Part shown: positions 1-8,177 of the stretch, one piece after another
Layout: the number at the start of each line of letters is the position of its first letter
How positions within the stretch are numbered: position 1 is the stretch's first letter
Assembly: GCA_023300835.1 (NCBI GenBank)
Contig: JALZVB010000019.1
Coordinates: 1 to 12,988 of the forward strand
Source: Saprospiraceae bacterium
Lineage (GTDB): Bacteria > Bacteroidota > Bacteroidia > Chitinophagales > Saprospiraceae
Reading direction: 5' to 3'
DNA: 12,988 bases
Program-made: the position numbers and the translations under genes
Notes under the pieces: generated by a model
What the model saw: the letters and a program-made list of their open reading frames with translations, nothing else
Told to the model about the DNA's origin: nothing
Database searches by the model: none

Positions 1-1459
1 GAAATATTTGGTTCTCAGTTTCTTTCTCGTATCAGCAATCATCCATGGCTTCTCTCAACAGGGAATATATGATGAGACTGATATAGAGTATCAATCGTTA
101 TTCATGGAGGCAGAAATTGCTAAAGTCATGGGCGACAGCGAAACACAGGTTGAGAAACTAAAAGAAGTCATCAAAAGGAATAAGGAATCCGATGCCGCTT
201 ACTATCAGTTATCAAAGTATTATTACAAGGAAAAAAATTACGAGCAAGCAGAGAAAAATGCGAACAAAGCAGTAGTCCTAGCCGCTGGTAACCAATGGTA
301 CCAATTGAATCTGGCGCAGATATATGAAACCAGTTACCAATATGGCAAAGCCGCTGACGCATACGGTCAGATAGTAAAAAGTAAACCTGACAATTATGTG
401 GCTTATCATCGGCTGGCGTTCAACCAACTCAGTAACAGACAACCAGAAAAATCTGTTGCTACGTTGCAGATACTGCAGGATCGCCAAGGTATAACAGAGG
501 AAACGTCTAGACAGATTTTTGAAATATACAACAGGTCGGGTGAGGTAGAGAAGGCTATTACAGCACTTAGAACCTTGTCCGCAGAATTTCCAGATAATAC
601 AAGGCTTATGAATAATCTAGCCAATTATCTGCGAGATTCTAAAAAAAATGACGAGGCTCAGGCCATGTTTAAAAAAGTATTAGAGATAGATCCTGATGAT
701 GGACATGCTAATATGGCTTTATTGAAAAATAAGTCGAGTAACAATTCTTCATCGTCTTTTCTAACAGATCTGCTACCTATAATTAAAAACACTGAAATTC
801 CATTGGATAATAAAATCATGGAATTAATGCCGCACCTCTCAACAATATCCAAAGATGGAGAGTCATCTGCAGCACTGGACAAGATAAGTCTAATCCTTCT
901 TGACCTATATCCTACTGACGCCAAAGCACTAGCCATAAGAGGAGATGTTCTGTTTTATACAAACGACTTTGCTGGCGCTGAAAAAATATATGCTGAAGCC
1001 ATCAATATAGATGATTCCAAATTTTCTCTCTGGGACCAGTGGCTAATGAGTATGTGGGAACAAGGAAAAACAAAAGAACTGGTAGACCATTCTGAAGATG
1101 CCATGGATCTATTTCCTAACCAGATAAACCCATTAATCTACAGTATAATAGGACTAGGCCAATCTGGAAATAAAAAACTGGCTAATAAACTGATATCAGA
1201 GGCTAAGTTAATCGCAGGAAAGAAGTCAATACTTCTCAAGAGTATAGAGCTGTCTGACTTATGGGTAAACCAAGAAAAGATAAAAACAGCAGACCTATCC
1301 GTGCTAGACGAAGAGAGTAATTTCTCACCACTATACTTAGACTTACTAGGAGATGTAAGCAACCTTGCTTCTTCTAAAGACATGGCTAAAAAATATTGGT
1401 TAAAAGCCATAGAAATGGGTGCTAATCAAGACAGAATCAATAAGAAACTTGGTGTTTGA
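1..1459 (+). CDS. Tetratricopeptide-repeat protein with signal peptide (5' end just outside window)
   Basis: The reading frame is open from base 2 and reads K-Y-L-V-L-S-F-F-L-V-S-A-I-I-H-G-F-S-Q-Q, a good Sec signal peptide that needs only an initiator Met. Base 1 is a G, so the start is probably an ATG whose last base is the first base of the window; the TTG at base 8 is a less likely start. The mature protein is mostly TPR helices: about five repeats in residues 60-230 (for example Y-x-L-S-K-Y-Y-Y-K-E-K-N-Y-E-Q-A) and two or three degenerate ones at about 305-370 and 440-475, with a Ser/Asn-rich break near 240. TPR arrays bind proteins, so a periplasmic scaffold or adaptor is likely, but no specific partner can be read from the sequence. 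Its stop overlaps the start of the DUF4292 gene, so the two are probably translated from one message. The TPR call is firm; the function is unknown. Confidence 0.9.
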   Translation, partial: KYLVLSFFLVSAIIHGFSQQGIYDETDIEYQSLFMEAEIAKVMGDSETQVEKLKEVIKRNKESDAAYYQLSKYYYKEKNYEQAEKNANKAVVLAAGNQWYQLNLAQIYETSYQYGKAADAYGQIVKSKPDNYVAYHRLAFNQLSNRQPEKSVATLQILQDRQGITEETSRQIFEIYNRSGEVEKAITALRTLSAEFPDNTRLMNNLANYLRDSKKNDEAQAMFKKVLEIDPDDGHANMALLKNKSSNNSSSSFLTDLLPIIKNTEIPLDNKIMELMPHLSTISKDGESSAALDKISLILLDLYPTDAKALAIRGDVLFYTNDFAGAEKIYAEAINIDDSKFSLWDQWLMSMWEQGKTKELVDHSEDAMDLFPNQINPLIYSIIGLGQSGNKKLANKLISEAKLIAGKKSILLKSIELSDLWVNQEKIKTADLSVLDEESNFSPLYLDLLGDVSNLASSKDMAKKYWLKAIEMGANQDRINKKLGV

Positions 1460-2238
1460 AATTTAGAACCCTAATTATAAGAACGTTTTATATCTGTATC
1501 CTGCTATTCGGCATGATATGCTGTAGAAGCAATAAAAATATCTCAAACAGAACAGAAATTCAATCTGTCCACTCTTCTAATAGTTTAATATCAGGTTTAA
1601 CTTCTACACCATCTTTTACTTTTTTTAAAGCAAAAGGTAAACTCAACTATTCTGATAAGTACCAAAATCACAAAGCCACACTTTACATAAAAGGTATAAG
1701 AGATAGCCTACTCTGGTTTTCAGTTAAGAAATTTTCTTCTGAATTTGGGAGAGGCATAATAACACAAGATTCCATCACATTTATTGACAGGTTTAATAAA
1801 TGTTACACAACTTATCCCCTGGATGAGCTAGAGCAAATCTATGGTATAAAAATAGATTTCAGTTTAATGGAAAGCTTAGTCTACGGCTATCCTTCATCAA
1901 TAGATACACTATCGATACACTACAAGAAAAAGATTGAAGGGCAACAACTTCATATAAGAACTAATCACGATCAGCTGCTTCTCGAGTTAGCTCTAGACCT
2001 ATACACGGGGCATCTACAGCATGGCAATATCATAAGTCAGATTGAAAGAGAAGCTATATATGATTACGCTGATTATATAGAATTGGATGACAACGTTTTT
2101 CTGCCTGGAAAACGGAAGTATAAGTTTATACTCAACGCCTACGATAGTATCGAAATAGCGATAGATCTATCAAAAATAGAAATAGATGAGGTCGAGGATA
2201 TAAATACGCATATTCCTCAACATTATACAAGAAACTAA
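1456..2238 (+). CDS. DUF4292-family envelope lipoprotein
   Basis: A protein of 260 residues that I recognise as DUF4292 from the family pattern near residues 53-75 (F-K-A-K-G-K-L-N-Y, then I-R-D-S-L-L-W-F-S-V-K) and from its position between a TPR gene and an EnvC-like gene, an order I recall from other Bacteroidota. The N-terminus is a hydrophobic signal ending in I-C-C (Cys22/Cys23); it looks like a lipoprotein signal, but the residues before the Cys are not a canonical lipobox. The predicted beta-rich body recalls LolA/LolB-type folds, which is inference only. The start is TTG, overlapping the upstream TGA as TTGA. The same frame has a stop at 1441-1443 and no ATG before Met20, which would remove the signal peptide, so TTG is the best start. 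The arrangement suggests termination-reinitiation coupling. It acts in the envelope; the exact role is unknown. Confidence 0.8.
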   Translation: MKFRTLIIRTFYICILLFGMICCRSNKNISNRTEIQSVHSSNSLISGLTSTPSFTFFKAKGKLNYSDKYQNHKATLYIKGIRDSLLWFSVKKFSSEFGRGIITQDSITFIDRFNKCYTTYPLDELEQIYGIKIDFSLMESLVYGYPSSIDTLSIHYKKKIEGQQLHIRTNHDQLLLELALDLYTGHLQHGNIISQIEREAIYDYADYIELDDNVFLPGKRKYKFILNAYDSIEIAIDLSKIEIDEVEDINTHIPQHYTRN

Positions 2239-2242
2239 TATT

Positions 2243-3451
2243 ATGAAAGTCCTTCTCACCATATCAGCTATACTCTGTTCCTTCCTAATAGGTGCCCAAT
2301 CAAGAACAGAACTAGAATCAGAGAGAATAAATCTGCTCAGTGAAATGGAGTTGACTGAAGGTAAAATTCAACAGTATAGAAAAGATAAAATCTCAATAAT
2401 AAGCAAGATAAATCTACTTGAGAAAAAAGTAGCATCCCGATCTAAACTGATAGAAAATATAGATCAAGAAGTAGAAATAATAAGAACAGACATCGTAAGT
2501 AATACAGTTGCAAAAAAAGAAACAGATATAGAACTGGGAAGTGAAATAGAAATATATGCTGAGCTACTCAGAATGCAGTATCGATCCAAGCTACTACACA
2601 ATAGTTGGAAGTCGGCACTGTGTTCTACAACAATCAGTGACTACTATGCCAAAAGGCGAAGCGTAAAGAGATATGCATTATACTTAAAGAACAAAGTAAC
2701 TAACATACACGATCTCATAACTCAGCAAGACGACATAACCTTGCAGATAGATAATGATGAGGAAAGCAAGGTTAATCTAGAGAAATTACAAGTCGATGAA
2801 AATGAAATTCTGGCATTAGAGATTGATAGCTTGACACAGTTGGCTACTCAGATGACTGCCCAAGAGAGAAATTTACAGAAAAGACTTACCGCTCAGAAAA
2901 CAGTAAGAGAGAGATTGAATGCTTCGATAGAGACTGCTGTTATTGCGTCTATGTCCAAAAGTGTTGTTACAACCCAAACACAGCCTGTACCTCAACCCAT
3001 ATCTAATATCGCCATAAACAATAGTGGCATTAGAAGTAACGATATCCATAGTAATACCATCGAACGTAAAAAAGGATTCATAGCTATGCCAGTGTCAGGA
3101 GCCATAGTAGGTAGGTATGGAGAGCAACCTCATGATGCGTTACCTGATCTCAAAATCACAAATAACGGCATAGATATACGACCCTCTTCTAGAATGATAA
3201 AAAGTATCTATGATGGAGAAGTTGTACAGGTCACCACACTAGAGGACAACCTCAAGACAGTTATAATTTCTCACACAGGGAATTATTTCTCAGTCTACTC
3301 TAATCTTTCTAATGTGTCACTGGCTAAAGGCTCATATGTAAATACTCAAGACATTATTGGAGAAATTGACTCAGGAGTTCATAACTTACATTTTGAATTA
3401 TGGGAAAATAAAACCCCAATGAATCCCATACATTGGCTAAAGAAAGACTAG
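2243..3451 (+). CDS. envC: EnvC-like murein hydrolase activator with degenerate LytM (M23) domain
   Basis: A protein of 402 residues with a signal peptide (residues 1 to about 18, ending G-A-Q), long coiled coil at about 22-110 and 165-240, a Ser/Asn/Gln-rich linker, and a C-terminal LytM domain at about 276-400. This is the EnvC layout: EnvC proteins do not cut peptidoglycan but activate N-acetylmuramoyl-L-alanine amidases at the division site, usually under FtsEX control. The domain keeps the scaffold (N-G-I-D-I at 308-312, Y-S-N-L at 352-355, N-L-H-F-E-L at 381-386), but three positions that are His in active M23 peptidases are Asn here: N307, N354 and N381. D311 and H383 remain. Zinc peptidase activity is therefore unlikely and an activator role is likely. 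It lies 4 bases after the DUF4292 gene. The gene name follows architecture; no amidase or FtsEX gene is visible in the window. Confidence 0.85.
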   Translation: MKVLLTISAILCSFLIGAQSRTELESERINLLSEMELTEGKIQQYRKDKISIISKINLLEKKVASRSKLIENIDQEVEIIRTDIVSNTVAKKETDIELGSEIEIYAELLRMQYRSKLLHNSWKSALCSTTISDYYAKRRSVKRYALYLKNKVTNIHDLITQQDDITLQIDNDEESKVNLEKLQVDENEILALEIDSLTQLATQMTAQERNLQKRLTAQKTVRERLNASIETAVIASMSKSVVTTQTQPVPQPISNIAINNSGIRSNDIHSNTIERKKGFIAMPVSGAIVGRYGEQPHDALPDLKITNNGIDIRPSSRMIKSIYDGEVVQVTTLEDNLKTVIISHTGNYFSVYSNLSNVSLAKGSYVNTQDIIGEIDSGVHNLHFELWENKTPMNPIHWLKKD

Positions 3452-3481
3452 TTTTCAGTTAAGCAGTTTTAAAATACTAAT

Positions 3482-4693
3482 ATGAGTGATTGGCAAGTAG
3501 GAAAAAAGAGAGTATCAGGCTTAAGGCAGAAGATAGAAGAAGCTGTTATCATAGGCGTCATTACATCTGATCAGACCAACGAACAGGCTGGAGAATACTT
3601 GGATGAGCTAGAGTTTCTTGCCATGACAGCTGGCGCAAAAACCATACGTAGGTTTACACAGAAAGTGACTCACCCCAATCTAAGAACCTATGTCAACAAA
3701 GGTAAACTAGAGGAAATAAGACTGTTTATAGAAGAAAACGAAGGCGTAAGCATGGCCATCTTTGATGATGACTTGTCAGGAAAACAAACCAGTCTACTAG
3801 AAGAGGAACTCAAGGTCAAGATCATCGATAGGTCTACACTTATATTAGATATTTTTGCTAAAAGAGCACAGACTGCACAAGCCAAGACTCAAGTAGAAAT
3901 GGCACAGATGAAATACCTATTACCCCGTCTAAGAGGTCTATGGACTCACCTTGAAAGACAGAGAGGAGGTATAGGAATGAGAGGACCTGGTGAGATGGAA
4001 ATCGAGACCGATAGAAGAATAATAAACGATAAAATAAACTTACTCAAAAAAAGGCTTCTTAAAATAGATTCTCAGAATCAGACCCAACGTAAGAATAGAG
4101 GTGCACTGATCAGAGTCGCTCTCGTAGGTTATACCAATGTAGGAAAATCAACCCTAATGAATGTCTTGTCCAAGTCTGAAGTATTTGCAGAGAACAAGCT
4201 ATTTGCTACACTTGATACGACTGTACGTAAAGTCGTTTTTAATAGAATGCCCTTTCTATTATCTGATACGGTAGGATTTATAAGAAAATTACCGCATCAC
4301 CTTATCGAGAGTTTCAAGTCAACACTAGATGAAGTCAGGGAAAGTGATATCCTATTGCATGTTGTCGATTTTGCACATCCGCAATATGAAGATCATATAA
4401 GAACAGTCAACAAGACTCTATCTGACCTAGGAAGTATCGATAAACCTACGATTATGGTTTATAATAAACTAGACCTATACAGAGAGCTCAATTTTGATGA
4501 ACTTCTGGATACTAAAACCAAGAATGACATCCTCACTGAGATAAAAAAGAGATTGGGTAATACCTATGGAATAGACAATGTTTTCATCTCTGCTCAAGAT
4601 AAAGAGAACGTGCCTGACCTAAGAACTCAGATGGTGAAACTGATAGAGGAACATTATCAGATAAGGTATCCTTATGTTGTTAAGACTTGGTAG
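3482..4693 (+). CDS. hflX: GTPase HflX
   Basis: A protein of 403 residues, the usual HflX length. HflX is a ribosome-associated GTPase that binds the 50S subunit and can split stalled or hibernating 70S ribosomes, particularly under stress. The HflX N-terminal domain occupies about 1-195 and includes the family signature G-P-G-E-M-E-I-E-T-D-R-R at 168-179 after a basic R-x-R-G-G-I-G-M-R stretch. The GTPase domain follows with all core motifs: P-loop G-Y-T-N-V-G-K-S-T at 216-224, G3 D-T-V-G-F at 262-266, G4 N-K-L-D at 328-331, and G5 S-A at 370-371. A basic helical segment (about 180-205) links the domains. The ATG at 3482 begins the family N-terminus. It lies 30 bases after the EnvC-like gene without an obvious terminator or promoter between, so cotranscription is possible. 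Confidence 0.96.
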   Translation: MSDWQVGKKRVSGLRQKIEEAVIIGVITSDQTNEQAGEYLDELEFLAMTAGAKTIRRFTQKVTHPNLRTYVNKGKLEEIRLFIEENEGVSMAIFDDDLSGKQTSLLEEELKVKIIDRSTLILDIFAKRAQTAQAKTQVEMAQMKYLLPRLRGLWTHLERQRGGIGMRGPGEMEIETDRRIINDKINLLKKRLLKIDSQNQTQRKNRGALIRVALVGYTNVGKSTLMNVLSKSEVFAENKLFATLDTTVRKVVFNRMPFLLSDTVGFIRKLPHHLIESFKSTLDEVRESDILLHVVDFAHPQYEDHIRTVNKTLSDLGSIDKPTIMVYNKLDLYRELNFDELLDTKTKNDILTEIKKRLGNTYGIDNVFISAQDKENVPDLRTQMVKLIEEHYQIRYPYVVKTW

Positions 4694-4894
4694 ATGGAAG
4701 TAAGGATAATTTTCTTTTAATCATCTATTGGGTAAAAGGTAGCCTACCTAATTGAATCGATTACTTCGCTATGGTCATAGGATTCAATAATTTGAATTTG
4801 AAGTTTAGCTATTAGATTTAACCTATTGGGTCCTCTAAAATTCTATAGACAATAGATAGACCCAGTCAGGTTAGATCATAAACAGATCCCTTCA
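4694..4894. other. Convergent intergenic spacer with several small palindromes
   Basis: Spacer between the 3' ends of hflX (plus) and the lipoprotein gene (minus). It has no credible ORF. It holds a near-perfect palindrome AGGTAGCCTACCT (4737-4749), an 8-bp inverted repeat ATTGAATC/GATTCAAT (4751-4758 with 4781-4788) enclosing a small CTAT/ATAG hairpin (4769-4780), and a TGGGTC/GACCCA pair (4827-4832 with 4859-4864) enclosing CTAT/ATAG (4843-4855). The nonamer CTATTGGGT occurs twice (4725-4733 and 4823-4831). None is followed by a strong T-run on either strand, so a bidirectional termination role is plausible but unproven. Confidence 0.4.
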
Positions 4895-5479
4895 CTACCT
4901 TTCTCCTAAAAAACTATTCTGTCTGAATATCATACCGAATGTATCTTTTTCAGTTTCTCTGAGAGAAAGAATAGTACCGTTACTACTTTCCGATAGACTT
5001 CCTTGCCAAGCAATAAAACGAGAACTGTCTATCTCGTTAGTATTAGGTTTATTGAGATGAAATATAGTGTCTTTAATAGATCCATTAGCTATTGAGAATT
5101 GCTTTATTTGCCTGAAGTCAATTTCTACCAGTTGCTCGCCTCCTACATTCGTTACTGTAACCGTTTGGTCAAGAAACGTATCTTTTATTAGCCTTTGATT
5201 AAATGTAAGACGTATAGAATCCCGACCTAAAGTATCCGCGCTTATAACATTATCATTACTATCTAAGACTATGTTTTCTATGGCGTCGATAATAAAGATA
5301 ACGATACCATTGCTATCTAAGGCTAGGTTTTCTATAGTATCAACAAGAAAAGTAGTATCTGACTCAACTATACGTCCAGTATATGTTCCACTAAAATCCA
5401 AGATAGGATCATCATCAGAACATGAATAAACGGCCGTGATTACTATTGCCAAAAGAAAAATGTAACAGAAATTTCTCAT
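4895..5479 (-). CDS. Small lipoprotein with probable surface-export signal, downstream of bamA
   Basis: A protein of 194 residues with a clear lipoprotein signal: hydrophobic residues 6-18, lipobox V-Y-S-C with Cys20. The Cys is followed at once by S-D-D-D-P, which matches the acidic S-(D/E)3 type lipoprotein export signal known from Bacteroidota, so display on the outer face of the outer membrane is likely. The remainder begins F-S-G-T-Y-T-G and looks like an all-beta domain; I recognise no named family. Residues of about 44-80 contain an 18-residue tandem duplication with related cores I-E-N-L-A-L-D-S-N and I-E-N-I-V-L-D-S-N. The ATG lies 13 bases after the bamA stop, inside a 10-bp palindrome ATCGATCGAT (5478-5487), and probably shares the bamA transcript. 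A link to outer-membrane assembly is suggested only by this position. Confidence 0.8.
   Translation of the reverse strand: MRNFCYIFLLAIVITAVYSCSDDDPILDFSGTYTGRIVESDTTFLVDTIENLALDSNGIVIFIIDAIENIVLDSNDNVISADTLGRDSIRLTFNQRLIKDTFLDQTVTVTNVGGEQLVEIDFRQIKQFSIANGSIKDTIFHLNKPNTNEIDSSRFIAWQGSLSESSNGTILSLRETEKDTFGMIFRQNSFLGER
5244..5351 (-). repeat. 54-bp tandem duplication inside the lipoprotein gene
   Basis: Two adjacent in-frame units, 5244-5297 and 5298-5351, align without gaps at roughly three quarters identity by hand count. Each encodes 18 residues with the core I-E-N-(L/I)-(A/V)-L-D-S-N. The best conserved part is the TATCTAAG...TTTTCTAT segment in each unit. It appears to be an older, diverged duplication. 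Confidence 0.85.
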
Positions 5480-5492
5480 CGATCGATTGTTT

Positions 5493-8096
5493 TTATTCTG
5501 GTTCGAAACCTAATATGATATTAAATTTACCATAGTTTTCAAAATTAGGACTAAGAGGGTCTTGATCGAATCCCCATCCATAATCAAACCCTAATAGTCC
5601 GAACATCGGAAGGAAAACTCTTACGCCAAATCCAGCAGATCTCTGTACATCAAACGGACTGAATTCACTGAACTGTGACCACGAGTTTCCACCTTGTACA
5701 AACGATGATACGTATATAGATGTACTTGGATTTAATGACAATGGGTAACGCAGCTCTATCGTCAGCTTATCATATATAGGAGCTCCTCCTAGATTATTCT
5801 GGCTGATGTCATTGACATCATATCCTCTTAGAGATATAATCTCCTTACCAGTAATACCTGCTGTCTGGTTAGAAAGTCCATCACCTCCTAATTCAAATCT
5901 TTCGAATGGGGAAATACCTATCTGATCAGAATAAGAACCCAAAAATCCAAACTTAAACTTAGTCGCAATTACAAACTTGCTGAAAATATTGAAGTACCAC
6001 TCCGCACTTAAATTCCATTTATGGTACTCTAGAAAATTAAATGTGTTGGATGCTTCAGCTACAGCTATTGCATTTTCTTGTTCTTGAACACTAATTACGG
6101 CTCCACTTCCTCTTGATTTCTGAAGGTCACTTAATACGTCCTCTTTCTCAGCTGTACTCAAAGGCTCAGGTAAACCATCAGATCTGAACAGTGAATATGG
6201 TGGTGTAAATTGTAGAGATAATGTTACTCTTGAGCCCCTTCTAGGATATATAGGGTCAGCGACAGAACTACGACTTATAGATTGCGTAATACTGAAGTTC
6301 TTATAATTACCTTCACTAATCAGCAAGTCATCAACAAAGAATCCCCCTGCAAAGTAATTATCTAGCGAGATCCATTCAGTTGTAACCGTTGTATTGATTG
6401 AGAAGAAATCATCGGGCCATTTTAGCTGGGTTCCTATTCCTGCATACAATCTCTTGATAGATAGTTTTCCTCTATCCAAAATTTCCTGATCAATAGATGA
6501 TACAACACCACCTACTGTAAATGAAGTCGGATTCTTGCCCCCTAGCCATGGTTCAGTAAATGAAAAATTGGCTGATGAGAAAAATCTACTATTAGATTGT
6601 ACTCTTAGACTCAATTTCTGACCATCTCCTTGTGGTAGAGGACTCCATGTGGATTTGTCTTTGATATTGGCAAGAGAAAAGTTATTAAATGTAATACCTA
6701 GCGTACCTAGCAATCCACTAGATCCGCCATACCCAGCAGATAATTCTAGTTGATCTGAAGGTGTTTCTTCCACTACGTAGTTAACATCCACCGTTCCGTT
6801 CTGTTGATTAACTGGCGTCTGTATATCCATAGTCTCTGGATTGAAATATCCCAGATTCATAAGTGACCTCTGTGATCTAATTATCTCAGAACGGCTAAAT
6901 TTATTTCCTGGTCTCGTCCTTAGCTCTCTTCTTATTACATGTTCATGGGTTCTGTCGTTACCAGCGATACCTACATTAGCAATTGTTGCTTGGGCACCCT
7001 CTGTTATCTGCAATGTCAGATCAACATGATTTCCTACTACTGCCGTCTCAATTGGATCAACATTAAAAAACAGATATCCATCATCTAGATACAATGAAGA
7101 AACATCTCTTCCATCTAGTGAGAAAGAAAGTCTATTTGCTAATATCTCTGGATCGTATATGTCACCTTCTGATATTCCCAATACTGTGGACAATTGCACA
7201 CTATCATATTTAGAATTTCCTTTCCATTTTATATCTCTGAAATAATATTGACTCCCTTCGTCTATGGTAATAAACATCTGGAGGTTCCCATCTATCCTCC
7301 TTACAATTGAGTCTGATACTATTCTTGCATCTCTATATCCATTTTTGTTGTATAGAGCAATTATATTGCTTTTGTCAAGCTTGAAGTCATCTTTGACATA
7401 TTTAGACTTTTTGAAGATCGTACCCATTTGCTTGGTATCCTTCATCTGTCGCCTCAACTTGGTATCATTGAACTGTATGTTATTAAGAAAGATAATATCG
7501 CTTATTTTGACCCTCTCTTTTTTATCTATATCAAACGTTAGTTTGACTGAGTTTGCCTTAATTTTATCTTCTGACTCTGATATAGTTACAACCGCATCCA
7601 TGTAACCATTCTCAATATAACTTTCTTCTAATTTGAGAATTAATAGATCCTTTACATCTCTGGTTACGATAGAACCTTTGGAGATTGTTCTATCGATAAT
7701 TTCTGTGAGGTCTGCATGTTTACTTTTCTTCTCACCTTTAATATTATACCTAGATAATGTAGGTCGCTCATCTAGATTGATTTCTAGGAATATAAGGTCG
7801 TCTTCAACTTTTTGTTGAACAATTTCTACGTTATCAAAAAGTCTGAGTTTCATCAGCGCCTTTATAGCATTAGGTATGGCGTCACCAGGAATAGAGATTG
7901 ACTTACCTTCTCTTAGTTTGGCAATTGATTTAATAGCATTTCTATCTCTAGACTCTGCACCATTGATTGTAATTCCACCAATGTTATAAGTACGTTTGTT
8001 ATTATAATCTACTGTAGGTAAGTTGCCAGGTTCTACTTGCGCCTGTATTGTCAGGCTGATAAGAACAAGAGAAATGGACAATAGGATTAACCTCAT
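5493..8096 (-). CDS. bamA: Outer membrane protein assembly factor BamA
   Basis: A protein of 867 residues, typical for Bacteroidota BamA. It is the central, essential insertase that folds beta-barrel proteins into the outer membrane. In order: signal peptide 1-20 (ending I-Q-A-Q), five POTRA domains at about 36-110, 111-191, 192-281, 282-367 and 368-444, and a 16-strand Omp85 barrel from about 447 to the end. The conserved L6-loop motif of the Omp85 superfamily is present as L-R-G-Y (756-759). One extracellular loop (about 645-690) is long and polar. The chain ends F-N-I-I-L-G-F-E-P-E, so the last aromatic is four residues from the C-terminus rather than terminal. The ATG overlaps by one base the stop of a 22-codon upstream ORF. 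The lipoprotein gene follows after 13 bases. A TamA/other Omp85 assignment is possible in principle, but five POTRAs and the length favour BamA. Confidence 0.93.
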   Translation of the reverse strand: MRLILLSISLVLISLTIQAQVEPGNLPTVDYNNKRTYNIGGITINGAESRDRNAIKSIAKLREGKSISIPGDAIPNAIKALMKLRLFDNVEIVQQKVEDDLIFLEINLDERPTLSRYNIKGEKKSKHADLTEIIDRTISKGSIVTRDVKDLLILKLEESYIENGYMDAVVTISESEDKIKANSVKLTFDIDKKERVKISDIIFLNNIQFNDTKLRRQMKDTKQMGTIFKKSKYVKDDFKLDKSNIIALYNKNGYRDARIVSDSIVRRIDGNLQMFITIDEGSQYYFRDIKWKGNSKYDSVQLSTVLGISEGDIYDPEILANRLSFSLDGRDVSSLYLDDGYLFFNVDPIETAVVGNHVDLTLQITEGAQATIANVGIAGNDRTHEHVIRRELRTRPGNKFSRSEIIRSQRSLMNLGYFNPETMDIQTPVNQQNGTVDVNYVVEETPSDQLELSAGYGGSSGLLGTLGITFNNFSLANIKDKSTWSPLPQGDGQKLSLRVQSNSRFFSSANFSFTEPWLGGKNPTSFTVGGVVSSIDQEILDRGKLSIKRLYAGIGTQLKWPDDFFSINTTVTTEWISLDNYFAGGFFVDDLLISEGNYKNFSITQSISRSSVADPIYPRRGSRVTLSLQFTPPYSLFRSDGLPEPLSTAEKEDVLSDLQKSRGSGAVISVQEQENAIAVAEASNTFNFLEYHKWNLSAEWYFNIFSKFVIATKFKFGFLGSYSDQIGISPFERFELGGDGLSNQTAGITGKEIISLRGYDVNDISQNNLGGAPIYDKLTIELRYPLSLNPSTSIYVSSFVQGGNSWSQFSEFSPFDVQRSAGFGVRVFLPMFGLLGFDYGWGFDQDPLSPNFENYGKFNIILGFEPE

Positions 8097-8164
8097 CAGT
8101 ATATATTTGATATTATGAATACTCCTGTATAAAAGGGGTAAAAGTATGGTTTTTTGAAGCCCAT
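8096..8164 (-). CDS. Putative 22-codon leader ORF overlapping the bamA start (TGATG)
   Basis: On the minus strand an ATG at 8164-8162 opens a 22-codon ORF (M-G-F-K-K-P-Y-F-Y-P-F-Y-T-G-V-F-I-I-S-N-I-Y) that stops at TGA 8098-8096, sharing one base with the bamA ATG. An AGGAGG motif lies 13 bases upstream of its ATG. The peptide is rich in aromatics (Y and F make up 8 of 22 residues). This geometry is what translational coupling or a leader-peptide control device would look like. The frame stays open further upstream, the motif spacing is long, and such short ORFs arise by chance, so it is a candidate only. Confidence 0.35.
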   Translation of the reverse strand: MGFKKPYFYPFYTGVFIISNIY

Positions 8165-8177
8165 AGGGGTATAAAGT

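Noticed and set aside
5505..5520. GGTTCGAAACC, resembling a tRNA T-arm
   Set aside because: It falls within the 3' end of bamA and no acceptor, D or anticodon arms surround it.
7264..7605. 113-codon hydrophobic plus-strand frame
   Set aside because: Lies wholly inside bamA on the opposite strand; the bamA frame is a clear family member and this one has no supporting feature.
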